Origin: an uncultured Eubacteriales bacterium
Lineage (GTDB): Bacteria > Bacillota > Clostridia > UBA1381
Direction of reading: 5' to 3'
DNA length: 5,445 nucleotides
NCBI GenBank assembly: GCA_900556575.1
Contig: USPO01000127.1
Span: 1 to 5,445 of the forward strand
How positions within the stretch are numbered: position 1 is the first letter of the stretch; each line of letters starts with the position of its first letter. The position numbers and the translations under genes were made by a program. This document shows, in pieces, positions 1 to 5,445 of this stretch. The notes beneath the pieces were generated by a model, which was given only the letters and a program-made list of their open reading frames with translations, made no database searches and was not told the DNA's origin.

Positions 1-148
1 CTGAGCCGTCATTTGAAATTTGTTTTATCACTCTTCCGAATACATCATATTGATAATACAGCCTATATGTGTTTCCGCATAATAACCTCCGCAATGTCCG
101 CGTAATATAAAAAATACCGAGAAGTATGCTATAGATAGATCTTACCTA
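1..148 (-). pseudogene. YD/RHS-repeat protein fragment, runs off the left edge
   Basis: An open minus-strand frame runs from just after an in-frame TAG (146-148) to the left edge. Its last 25 or so codons (about 76 down to 2) contain YYQYDVFGRV followed by IKQISNDGS, which fits the YxYDxxGR pattern of YD/RHS repeats. These repeats build the shell of large secreted toxin or cell-surface proteins. The codons upstream of GNTYRLYYQYD do not look like protein of this family, and the frame has no ATG; TTG at 92-94 is the only passable start and lacks a Shine-Dalgarno site. A good GGAGG (86-90) does sit 5 bases before an ATG (78-80), but that ATG is in another frame and stops after five codons at 63-65. 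I therefore infer a 5'-truncated remnant or a frameshifted gene start. A real gene with an unusual start, continuing outside the window, is the alternative. Family match is moderate; gene status is uncertain. Confidence 0.45.
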
Positions 149-153
149 TCAAA

Positions 154-183
154 AATATAAAGAAAAAAAAAGCAATGTGCCAA
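154..183 (-). promoter_or_regulatory. Candidate sigma-A promoter ahead of the YD-repeat fragment
   Basis: On the minus strand a TTGGCA box (178-183, five of six matches to TTGACA) is followed after 18 bases by TATATT (154-159, five of six to TATAAT). The spacer carries a run of nine T. Transcription would start near 147 and run into the YD-repeat frame. The spot is AT-rich, so a chance match is possible, but both boxes and the spacing are good. Confidence 0.35.
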
Positions 184-209
184 TGCCTTTATGTTTAAAA
201 CATGCCAAT
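178..209. repeat. Paired TGCCAAT direct repeats around a 13-base palindrome
   Basis: TGCCAAT occurs at 178-184 and again at 203-209, 25 bases apart. Between them, touching the second copy, is the perfect palindrome ATGTTT-A-AAACAT (191-203). The first copy overlaps the TTGGCA -35 box of the candidate leftward promoter. The arrangement is what a regulator-binding site upstream of a promoter can look like, but no known operator is recognised. The rest of 184-265 is AT-rich and shows no gene. Confidence 0.25.
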
Positions 210-265
210 ATATGACTATCTTTTAAACTAATATATTTTATTGTTTCATAATTTACTTAAATTAA

Positions 266-294
266 ACCGCTGAGGAACTTTGCTCCTCAGCGGT
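266..294 (-). terminator. Intrinsic terminator of the msmX-type gene
   Basis: A perfect 11-base stem (266-276 with 284-294, ACCGCTGAGGA against TCCTCAGCGGT) closes a 7-base loop. On the minus strand it is followed by TTTAATTTAA, a U-rich tail; on the plus strand no T run follows. It lies 56 bases beyond the stop codon of the ATPase gene and ends that transcript. This is the most GC-rich hairpin in the window. Confidence 0.88.
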
Positions 295-350
295 CGGAAC
301 TGCACATTTATCAAGAAATACTGTTTAGTTCATTTATTTACAATTTTCAA

Positions 351-1463
351 TTAGTTTAAGATTGTTACCTCTGTATCCTTATCGAAGATGTGAAGCTTCT
401 GAGTTTCAAAACCAACCTTGATTGTATCATTAATCTTAGCTGTTGATCTCTGATTTACTCTTGCTGTGAACTGTGTTCCCGCAATTGTCAAGTAGAGATA
501 TGTTTCTGAACCCATCATTTCTGTTACTTCTACGAAAGCTGAGCAAACTGCATCCGGATTAGCTGATAAGAACATCTGGTCATCATGAATGTTCTCCGGT
601 CTGATACCGATATATACTTCCTTGCCTAAATACGGAGCTAATGCCGGGTTCTTAGCCTTACCCTCCGGAATCTTAATCTTATCCTTACCGAAGCAAGCAT
701 AGATATCGTTTCCTTCCTTTTTAAGTGTTGCTAAGATACAATTCATCTGCGGTGAACCGATAAACTCACCAACGAACTTATTACACGGCTCATTATAAAG
801 ATTTGACGGTGTATCAATCTGCTGAACAAGACCATCCTTCATAACAACAATTCTTGTACCCATTGTCATAGCCTCTGTCTGGTCATGCGTTACGTAGATG
901 AATGTTGTCTGGAGCTTGTGGTGAAGCTTCTTAATTTCTGTTCTCATCTGAACTCTTAACTTAGCATCAAGGTTTGAAAGCGGCTCGTCCATTAAGAATA
1001 CTTTCGGTGAACGAACGATAGCACGTCCCATAGCAACTCTCTGTCTCTGACCGCCTGATAAAGCCTTCGGCTTTCTGTCGAGTAAATGCTCAATGTCAAG
1101 AATTTTAGCTGCCTCTGTTACTCTCTTCTTAATTTCGTCCTTCGGAGTCTTTCTGAGCTTTAATGCAAATGCCATGTTGTCGAATACAGTCATATGCGGA
1201 TAAAGAGCATAGTTCTGGAATACCATTGCGATATCTCTGTCCTTCGGTGCAACATCATTTACTAATCTTCCGCCGATATATAACTCACCTTCTGAAATTT
1301 CTTCAAGACCTGCAATCATTCTTAATGTTGTTGACTTACCGCAGCCTGAAGGTCCAACCAAGATGATGAATTCCTTATCCTCGATGTCAATGCAAAAATC
1401 ACTTACAGCGGTAACTCCGCCTGCGTATCTCTTGTAAATGTGCTTTAACTGTAAATCAGCCAT
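351..1463 (-). CDS. msmX: Sugar ABC importer ATP-binding protein, MsmX/MsmK/UgpC type
   Basis: This 370-residue cytoplasmic ATPase would power a CUT1-family carbohydrate ABC importer by docking on its two membrane permeases. All nucleotide-binding motifs are intact: Walker A GPSGCGKST at 37-45, Q-loop Gln83, signature LSGGQ at 135-139, Walker B VFLMDEP at 155-161 with Glu160, D-loop SNLDA at 163-167, and switch His193. The part after about residue 240 is the regulatory OB/TOBE region typical of MalK/UgpC proteins (IGIRPENI at 285-292, then VTEMMGSE). Length is normal for the family. AGAGGGG (1474-1480) lies 10 bases before the ATG and supports this start. No permease or binding-protein gene adjoins it: a terminator follows and a 325-base gap with a candidate promoter precedes. 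In Bacillus MsmX and Streptococcus MsmK, such lone ATPases serve several sugar importers, and I infer the same here. The function class is secure; the exact symbol and substrates are not (ugpC or malK are other common labels). Confidence 0.93.
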   Translation of the reverse strand: MADLQLKHIYKRYAGGVTAVSDFCIDIEDKEFIILVGPSGCGKSTTLRMIAGLEEISEGELYIGGRLVNDVAPKDRDIAMVFQNYALYPHMTVFDNMAFALKLRKTPKDEIKKRVTEAAKILDIEHLLDRKPKALSGGQRQRVAMGRAIVRSPKVFLMDEPLSNLDAKLRVQMRTEIKKLHHKLQTTFIYVTHDQTEAMTMGTRIVVMKDGLVQQIDTPSNLYNEPCNKFVGEFIGSPQMNCILATLKKEGNDIYACFGKDKIKIPEGKAKNPALAPYLGKEVYIGIRPENIHDDQMFLSANPDAVCSAFVEVTEMMGSETYLYLTIAGTQFTARVNQRSTAKINDTIKVGFETQKLHIFDKDTEVTILN

Positions 1464-1544
1464 TTTTTATGTTCCCCTCTCGTCAATTTAAAAATACTTT
1501 TTTTACAACCGAACATATGTATATTCTTGGGATTTTATTCGGAT

Positions 1545-1627
1545 GCATTTTAAGAAATGTCCTCAGTCTTAACATTTCCTTTTCACTATTAATATAATAA
1601 CATATTTTTAAGAAAAATGTAAGTCTT
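1545..1627 (-). repeat. Imperfect direct repeats spanning the msmX promoter and leader
   Basis: On the minus strand two related blocks occur 57 bases apart. Copy 1 (1601-1627) reads AAGACT, then ACATTTTT, then CTTAAAAAT. Copy 2 (1545-1570) reads AAGACT, then ACATTT, then CTTAAAAT. Copy 1 covers the -35 box and spacer of the candidate promoter, while copy 2 falls about 20-40 bases inside the predicted transcript. Copy 2 also forms half of a perfect 7-base inverted repeat, GAAATGT (1554-1560) with ACATTTC (1572-1578). They could be paired operator sites or a duplicated promoter region. AT richness makes chance similarity possible. Confidence 0.35.
1594..1623 (-). promoter_or_regulatory. Candidate extended -10 promoter of the msmX-type gene
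   Basis: On the minus strand TGTTATTAT (1594-1602) is an extended -10 element (TGn plus TATTAT, five of six to TATAAT). CTTACA (1618-1623, four of six to TTGACA) lies 18 bases upstream as a -35 box. Transcription would begin near 1587, giving a leader of about 124 bases before the ATG at 1463. The long leader is AT-rich and shows a 7-base hairpin (1554-1578) but no riboswitch class that I recognise. Confidence 0.5.
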
Positions 1628-1690
1628 ATAATAACCAAAATTGCAGTCAAATATTTAGTGAAATTGCCCTAACATATTTATAAATGTTAC

Positions 1691-1704
1691 ATTTTCGTGA
1701 AAAT
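1691..1704. repeat. Short inverted repeat in the gap upstream of msmX
   Basis: ATTTTC-GT-GAAAAT is a perfect 6-base inverted repeat with a 2-base centre. It lies between the terminator of the EF-G-like gene and the candidate msmX promoter, about 70 bases upstream of the -35 box. It does not fit the CcpA cre consensus. It may be a regulator half-site pair or simple chance in AT-rich DNA. Apart from this, the repeats and the promoter, the 1464-1735 gap shows no gene. Confidence 0.2.
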
Positions 1705-1735
1705 ACCACAGATTATTAGACAAATCCCTTTAAAA

Positions 1736-1768
1736 TGTCCGGATTATTGATTTATAATAATCCGGACA
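1736..1768 (-). terminator. Intrinsic terminator of the EF-G-like gene
   Basis: A perfect 13-base stem (1736-1748 with 1756-1768, with GTCCGG at its base) encloses a 7-base loop, 20 bases after the stop codon of the EF-G-like gene. On the minus strand it is followed by only four T before AAAGGG, so the U tail is short. The long perfect stem and its place between two genes still make termination the best reading. The plus strand has no T run after the stem. Confidence 0.72.
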
Positions 1769-1788
1769 ATCATAAAATTTACAATTAG

Positions 1789-3843
1789 TTAGTTCTTGCT
1801 TGCTTCTATTACCTTAGCCGAAACACTCTCCGGGGCTTTCTCATATCTTAAAAACTCAAACGTAAATATACCTCTTCCTCTGCTCATAGAACGAAGGTCT
1901 GTCGCATATTTATTCATTTCACTCATCGGAACCTCTGCCTCAACAAGGTTTAAACCTTCAACTGCGCTTTCACCCATTCCCATAATCTGACCGCGTCGTT
2001 TATTTATATCTCCGATAATATCACCCATGATATTTTCCGGAACATATACCTTTAGCAATCCTACCGGCTCAAGAAGTACCGGCTTTGCCTGCTTAATGCC
2101 TTCCTTGAATGCGAGTGATGCTGCTGTTTTAAATGCCATTTCTGATGAGTCTACCGGATGATATGAACCATCAAGCAATGTAGCTTTAACATTAACAACC
2201 GGATAGCCTGCTAAAATACCACTCTCACAGCATTCTCTCAATCCTTTTTCAACTGCTGGGAAGTAATTTTTCGGAACACTGCCGCCGAATACCTTCTCTT
2301 CAAATACCATTTCCTCAGATGCACCCGGTGAAAATTCTATCTTAACATGACCGTACTGTCCATGACCGCCGGACTGCTTTTTATGCTTACCTTCAACAAC
2401 CGCTGTTCCGGTAATTGTTTCACGATATGGTACAATCGGATCAGAAAGAACAACAGATACACCGTATTTTGATAAAAGCTTGCTTACTATAACGTCTATA
2501 TGCTGCTCACCCTGACCGTTAATAAGTGTCTGCTTTGTTTCCGGATTTGTTGTAACAGTAAATGTCGGATCTTCCTCCATAAGCTTATTTAATCCGCTTA
2601 TAATCTTTTCCTCATCACCCTTTGCCTTAGGCGAAACAGCCATTGAAAGAACCGGTGCCGGATACTCGATACCTGTTAAAATAATATTCTTTCCCTTTGT
2701 GCATAAGGTGTCACCCGTCTTTGTTTTTTCAAGCTTTGCAATACATCCTATATCGCCAGCCTTAATAATACCTGCATCCTTTTGTTTCTTTCCGCACAAG
2801 GTATATACCTTACCTATTCTTTCATCACAGCCTCTGTTAGGATTATAGAGCGTGGAATCCGCCTTAACTTCACCGGAATAAACTCTAAACAGTGACATTT
2901 TTCCTACATATGGGTCAGCAATTGTCTTAAATACTATTGCTGCAGTTGTTTCTTCCTCGCTCTGAACTACTTCAACAGGTGATGCATCTGAAGCACTTCT
3001 TGCAATCTGCGTAATTTCAGACGGTGACGGGAGATATTTTCCGATACCGTCCATTAAAGAACGTACACCTATATTCTCCTGACCGCTTCCGCAGTATACC
3101 GGATAAATCGTGCCTTCCTTGACACCCTTTCTGATTGCTCCCTTTATTTCATCAACGGTAAATTCTTCGCCCTCAAAATACTTTACCATTAATTCTTCAT
3201 CCGTATCCGCAACCGCCTCCATAATCATTTCACGAAGAGGCTCTATTACGTCTGCCATACCTTCCGGAACAGGCATTTCGACTCTGTAAATACCATCGTA
3301 TCGGCGGGCTGTCATATCAACTATATCAACAAACCCCTTAAATTCGTCCCCCTCCTTAATAGGATAGACGAACGGTGTGACAGCTTTTCCGAACACTGCC
3401 TTCATTTCCTCAAGTGTTTTCTGATAATCCGCTCTGTCATCGTCTATTTTATTTACGAAGAACATAACCGGTACATCCTTCTGCTTTGCAAACTTAAATA
3501 CCTGCTCTGTACCTACCGAAACACCGCTTCTTCCGCTCAAAACAATCAATGCGCTGTCCGCTGCTCTCAGACCTTCCTTTACTCCGCCGACAAAATCAAA
3601 AAATCCCGGTGTATCTATAACATTATACTTCATGTTTTTCCATTCAACCGGTGCTACCGCCGCTGAAACCGAAAGACCTCTCTTTATCTCCTCCGGATCG
3701 CAGTCTGTGACAGTATTTCCGTCTGCTACCTTACCCAAACGATCTGTCTGCTTTGCATTATAAAGCATTGCTTCTGTCATAGTAGTTTTGCCGCACTTGC
3801 CATGACCAAGCACAGCAATATTTCTTATATCTTCCATTTTCAT
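1789..3843 (-). CDS. Elongation factor G-like GTPase (EF-G2/FusA2 paralogue)
   Basis: This 684-residue cytoplasmic protein has the full five-domain plan of EF-G, about 20 residues shorter than E. coli EF-G. The G domain shows P-loop GHGKCGKT (13-20), switch I KRGLSV (54-59), G3 DTPGFFDF (77-84) and G4 NKID (131-134). Domain II covers about 300-390, and domain III carries GQGEQHIDV (443-451). Domain IV has SGGHGQYGHV (491-500) and a tip loop with YHPVDSSEMAFK (561-572). Domain V has LLEPVGLLKVYVPE (590-603) and MGDIIGDINKRRG (606-618). Canonical EF-G has HIDAGKT, RGITI and DTPGHVDF. Here Asp of the P-loop is Lys16, the switch I Thr is Ser58, and the catalytic His is Phe81. Such changes mark the EF-G2-like group rather than the main fusA product, which normally sits in the str operon with rpsL, rpsG and tuf. 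Whether it drives translocation, recycling or something else cannot be read here. It resembles ribosomal-protection Tet proteins only through shared descent. Confidence 0.9.
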   Translation of the reverse strand: MKMEDIRNIAVLGHGKCGKTTMTEAMLYNAKQTDRLGKVADGNTVTDCDPEEIKRGLSVSAAVAPVEWKNMKYNVIDTPGFFDFVGGVKEGLRAADSALIVLSGRSGVSVGTEQVFKFAKQKDVPVMFFVNKIDDDRADYQKTLEEMKAVFGKAVTPFVYPIKEGDEFKGFVDIVDMTARRYDGIYRVEMPVPEGMADVIEPLREMIMEAVADTDEELMVKYFEGEEFTVDEIKGAIRKGVKEGTIYPVYCGSGQENIGVRSLMDGIGKYLPSPSEITQIARSASDASPVEVVQSEEETTAAIVFKTIADPYVGKMSLFRVYSGEVKADSTLYNPNRGCDERIGKVYTLCGKKQKDAGIIKAGDIGCIAKLEKTKTGDTLCTKGKNIILTGIEYPAPVLSMAVSPKAKGDEEKIISGLNKLMEEDPTFTVTTNPETKQTLINGQGEQHIDVIVSKLLSKYGVSVVLSDPIVPYRETITGTAVVEGKHKKQSGGHGQYGHVKIEFSPGASEEMVFEEKVFGGSVPKNYFPAVEKGLRECCESGILAGYPVVNVKATLLDGSYHPVDSSEMAFKTAASLAFKEGIKQAKPVLLEPVGLLKVYVPENIMGDIIGDINKRRGQIMGMGESAVEGLNLVEAEVPMSEMNKYATDLRSMSRGRGIFTFEFLRYEKAPESVSAKVIEASKN

Positions 3844-3852
3844 ATTGGTAAA

Positions 3853-3858
3853 CCTTCT
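3853..3858 (-). promoter_or_regulatory. Shine-Dalgarno site fixing the EF-G-like start
   Basis: AGAAGG on the minus strand lies 9 bases before the ATG at 3841-3843. The protein starts Met-Lys-Met, and the second ATG (3835-3837) would be 15 bases away. The first ATG is therefore the better start, although the product would differ by only two residues. Confidence 0.7.
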
Positions 3859-3867
3859 TTCCTGGTT

Positions 3868-3895
3868 ATAATATCACGATAAATTATTTTTTGAA
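3868..3895 (-). promoter_or_regulatory. Candidate promoter of the EF-G-like gene
   Basis: On the minus strand TGATATTAT (3868-3876) is an extended -10 element (TGn plus TATTAT). TTCAAA (3890-3895) sits 16 bases upstream as a weak -35 (four of six). Transcription would start near 3861, leaving a leader of only about 18 bases that just holds the Shine-Dalgarno site. A second possible -35 (TTGAAA, about 3945-3950) lies right after the ackA terminator but has no good -10 at normal spacing. Confidence 0.45.
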
Positions 3896-3911
3896 TTTTC
3901 TATTCAAAAAA
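3887..3911. repeat. Perfect 10-base inverted repeat over the -35 of the EF-G-like gene
   Basis: TTTTTTGAAT (3887-3896) and ATTCAAAAAA (3902-3911) are perfect inverted copies around a 5-base centre. The element covers the candidate -35 box of the EF-G-like gene, where a repressor or activator site could lie. If transcription came from further upstream, it would form an A/U hairpin in the leader. It is almost all A and T, so its stability and meaning are uncertain. Confidence 0.4.
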
Positions 3912-3954
3912 CCTATTGATATATATTTACCAACATAATTACGATTTCAAACAG

Positions 3955-3996
3955 AAAAAACACCGTTGAATTGTTCAAATTCAACAGTGTTTTTTT
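3955..3996 (-). terminator. Intrinsic terminator of the pta-ackA operon, possibly bidirectional
   Basis: An 8-base core stem (3965-3972 with 3978-3985) with a 5-base loop continues outward through CAC/GTG (3961-3963 with 3987-3989) and a run of six A paired with six T (3955-3960 with 3990-3995). Read on the minus strand it ends in TTTTTT. The single flaw, position 3964 against 3986, is a C-A mismatch in a plus-strand RNA but a G-U pair in a minus-strand RNA. The fold is therefore continuous in the direction of ackA. It lies about 97 bases past the ackA stop. Confidence 0.88.
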
Positions 3997-4092
3997 GTGT
4001 ATATTGACTATTGTTTTAAATTCGAGTCAAAACTCAACCATAAATCAGTTTACTTTAACCAAATTAGAGCCAAAATGTTTCAATCAAACAAA

Positions 4093-5286
4093 TTACCCTT
4101 CAACAATCTTCTTTGTATCGATTGCAATCATTAATTCCTCATTTGTCGGAATTACAAGAGTCTTAACCTTTGCACCTTCAGCTGTAATGTCTACCGTACC
4201 TCTTGTGCTGTTCTTAGCCTCATCAATCTCAATTCCCAGGAAGCCTAAGCCGTCTGTAATTGCCTTACGGGTCGCCGCATCATTCTCACCTACACCTGCT
4301 GTGAATACAACAGCGTCTACGCCGCCCATAGCAGCCGCATATGAACCGATGTACTTCTTAACCTGATATGTAAACATATCGAGTGCAAGCTGCGCTCTGT
4401 CATTACCCTCTGCAGCTGCTGCGGCAAGATCTCTAAAGTCTGATGAAACACCTGAAACACCCTGTACACCCGACTTCTTGTTCATAAGGTTATCAACCTC
4501 TGCTGATGTCATACCCTTGTTTAAAAGATATGTAACAACCGCAGGATCCATTGAACCTGTTCTTGTACCCATCGGTACACCGTCAAGCGGAGTAAAGCCC
4601 ATTGATGTATCAACGCACTTGCCACCGTCAACAGCACTGATTGATGAACCATTACCCAAGTGGCAGGTAACAATCTTTAACTCCTCCGGAGCCTTTCCGA
4701 GGAACTTAGCAGCCTCCTGTGCTACATACTTATGTGATGTTCCGTGGAAACCATACTTTCTGATACCGTAGTTTTTGTAGTATTCATATGGCAAAGCATA
4801 CATATATGCCTTTGGAGGCATTGTCTGGTGGAATGCTGTATCAAATACGCCAACCATAGGAGTGTTAGGCATAATCTTTTGGCAAGCCTTGATACCGATA
4901 ATGTTCGGTGGGTTATGTAGAGGAGCAAGCGGTGTACACTTTTCAAGCGCTTTCATAACTGCTTCTGTAATTACGCATGAACCTGCAAATTCTTCACCGC
5001 CGTGTACAACTCTGTGACCGACTGCACCGATTTCGTCCATTGACTTGATAACACCGATTTTTTCATTAACAAGTGCGTCAATAACCATCTGAATTGCGTC
5101 ACCGTGATCCTTCATCGGCTTTTCAATCTTAGTCTTTTCGTTCTTTGCAACATTTGTGTGTTGAAGATTTGAACCTTCAATACCGATTCTTTCGCAAAGA
5201 CCCTTTGCCATAACTTGTTCGTTGTCCATATCTATAAGCTGGTACTTCAATGATGAACTACCTGCATTTATAACTAATATTTTCAT
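4093..5286 (-). CDS. ackA: Acetate kinase
   Basis: This 397-residue cytoplasmic enzyme makes acetate and ATP from acetyl phosphate and ADP, the energy-yielding end step of acetate fermentation, and works in reverse for acetate assimilation. The whole acetokinase fold is present. NAGSSSLKYQ opens the protein (Asn7), followed by GHRVVHGGEEF (90-100, Arg92), His124 in APLHNPP, and FDTAFHQTMP (148-157, Asp149). Next come YGFHGTSHKYV (178-188, His181), CHLGNGSS (208-215, His209), MGTRTGSMDP (239-248, Arg242), FTAGVGEN (328-335) and PTNEE (380-384). These line up, within one residue, with the active-site residues known from Methanosarcina acetate kinase, and none is missing. Length is typical. AAAGGA (5295-5300) lies 8 bases before the ATG. 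The gene follows pta after 23 bases with no terminator between, so the two should be co-transcribed from a promoter outside the window. Identification is secure. Confidence 0.98.
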   Translation of the reverse strand: MKILVINAGSSSLKYQLIDMDNEQVMAKGLCERIGIEGSNLQHTNVAKNEKTKIEKPMKDHGDAIQMVIDALVNEKIGVIKSMDEIGAVGHRVVHGGEEFAGSCVITEAVMKALEKCTPLAPLHNPPNIIGIKACQKIMPNTPMVGVFDTAFHQTMPPKAYMYALPYEYYKNYGIRKYGFHGTSHKYVAQEAAKFLGKAPEELKIVTCHLGNGSSISAVDGGKCVDTSMGFTPLDGVPMGTRTGSMDPAVVTYLLNKGMTSAEVDNLMNKKSGVQGVSGVSSDFRDLAAAAAEGNDRAQLALDMFTYQVKKYIGSYAAAMGGVDAVVFTAGVGENDAATRKAITDGLGFLGIEIDEAKNSTRGTVDITAEGAKVKTLVIPTNEELMIAIDTKKIVEG

Positions 5287-5309
5287 ATTAAAATTCCTTT
5301 CATTTTTTA

Positions 5310-5445
5310 TTAATTATTTTGAGCCTGTATGGCTGTTATTGCAACCACGCCGGCTATATCTTCGGCACTGCAACCTCTTGAAAGATCGTTTACAGGCTTT
5401 GCAATACCTTGAAGAATAGGTCCGTAAGCTTCGGCCTTAGCAAGT
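5310..5445 (-). CDS. pta: Phosphate acetyltransferase, C-terminal end (partial)
   Basis: The last 44 codons and the TAA stop (5310-5312) of a gene entering from the right edge are visible. The translated end includes AYGPILQGIAKPVNDLSRGC and then AEDIAGVVAITAIQAQ, the conserved C-terminus of the phosphate acetyl/butyryl-transferase family in its Pta form. Pta converts acetyl-CoA and phosphate to acetyl phosphate and CoA in the cytoplasm, and the adjoining acetate kinase uses that product. The KPVNDLSRG stretch favours Pta over phosphate butyryltransferase, and the ackA neighbour agrees. About seven-eighths of the gene, its start and the operon promoter lie outside the window, so its completeness cannot be judged. 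Confidence 0.95.
   Translation of the reverse strand, partial: LAKAEAYGPILQGIAKPVNDLSRGCSAEDIAGVVAITAIQAQNN

Noticed and set aside
1163..1366. A plus-strand open frame antisense to the importer ATPase gene
   Set aside because: It is the complement of the Walker A to Q-loop coding region and has no independent coding signs. The same reasoning removes the plus-strand frames at 1796-1990, 4478-4771 and 5222-5419.
1464..1735. CcpA cre site or riboswitch upstream of the importer ATPase gene
   Set aside because: I looked for the cre pattern (TGnAAnCG core) and for known riboswitch landmarks and found neither. Only short inverted and direct repeats are present.
1789..3843. Ribosomal-protection tetracycline resistance protein (Tet(M)/Tet(O) type)
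   Set aside because: Domain IV keeps the EF-G-like SGGHGQYGHV and HPVDSSEMAFK motifs, and the overall motif set fits the EF-G2 group. Nothing around it suggests a resistance element.
4005..4036. Short inverted repeats (TTGACT/AGTCAA and GAGT/ACTC) in the ackA 3' region
   Set aside because: The stems are 4-6 bases in AT-rich DNA with no T run, so they are too weak to call a terminator or regulatory RNA.
3971..4366. A 131-codon plus-strand open frame over the ackA terminator and 3' end
   Set aside because: It starts inside the terminator hairpin and is mostly the reverse complement of ackA. It has no ribosome site and matches no family I recognise.
4722..4946. A 74-codon minus-strand open frame inside ackA
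   Set aside because: It lies wholly within the well-conserved acetate kinase gene in a shifted frame, so it is a shadow.
5283..5303. A six-codon minus-strand mini-ORF whose TGA overlaps the ackA ATG
   Set aside because: It contains the ackA Shine-Dalgarno site and has no ribosome site of its own. It is most likely chance rather than a leader peptide.

Overview
The window reads as ordinary chromosome of a low-GC, anaerobic, Gram-positive bacterium, most likely a Lachnospiraceae/Clostridia member. This is inferred from the AT-rich intergenic DNA, purine-rich Shine-Dalgarno sites, intrinsic terminators and the look of the proteins. I cannot name a genus from sequence reading alone. Every gene I can support lies on the minus strand, so transcription runs from high to low coordinates.

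Layout, in transcription order. At the right edge (5310-5445) is the C-terminal end of phosphate acetyltransferase (pta), followed 23 bases later by a complete acetate kinase gene (ackA, 4093-5286). The pair forms the usual pta-ackA operon and ends at a strong hairpin terminator (3955-3996). Next is a single-gene unit for an EF-G-like GTPase of the EF-G2/FusA2 type (1789-3843), with its own candidate promoter and a hairpin terminator (1736-1768). After a 325-base AT-rich gap holding a candidate promoter and repeated motifs comes a solitary sugar-importer ATPase gene of the MsmX/MsmK/UgpC type (351-1463), ending at a GC-rich terminator (266-294). The left edge (1-148) holds an open frame resembling a YD/RHS repeat. 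It lacks a credible start codon, so it is either the damaged front end of a gene or a remnant.

The three complete genes form separate transcription units with related housekeeping roles. The MsmX-type ATPase would power uptake of oligosaccharides by ABC importers encoded elsewhere. Pta and AckA turn acetyl-CoA from sugar fermentation into acetate and ATP. The EF-G paralogue belongs to translation, but its altered GTPase motifs argue against it being the main elongation factor.

I see no new multi-gene system, CRISPR array, tRNA, rRNA or insertion sequence. The points most worth a second look are the EF-G paralogue with Phe in place of the catalytic His, the YD-repeat fragment with a mismatched start, the imperfect direct repeats around the msmX promoter, and the perfect inverted repeat over the promoter region of the EF-G-like gene.
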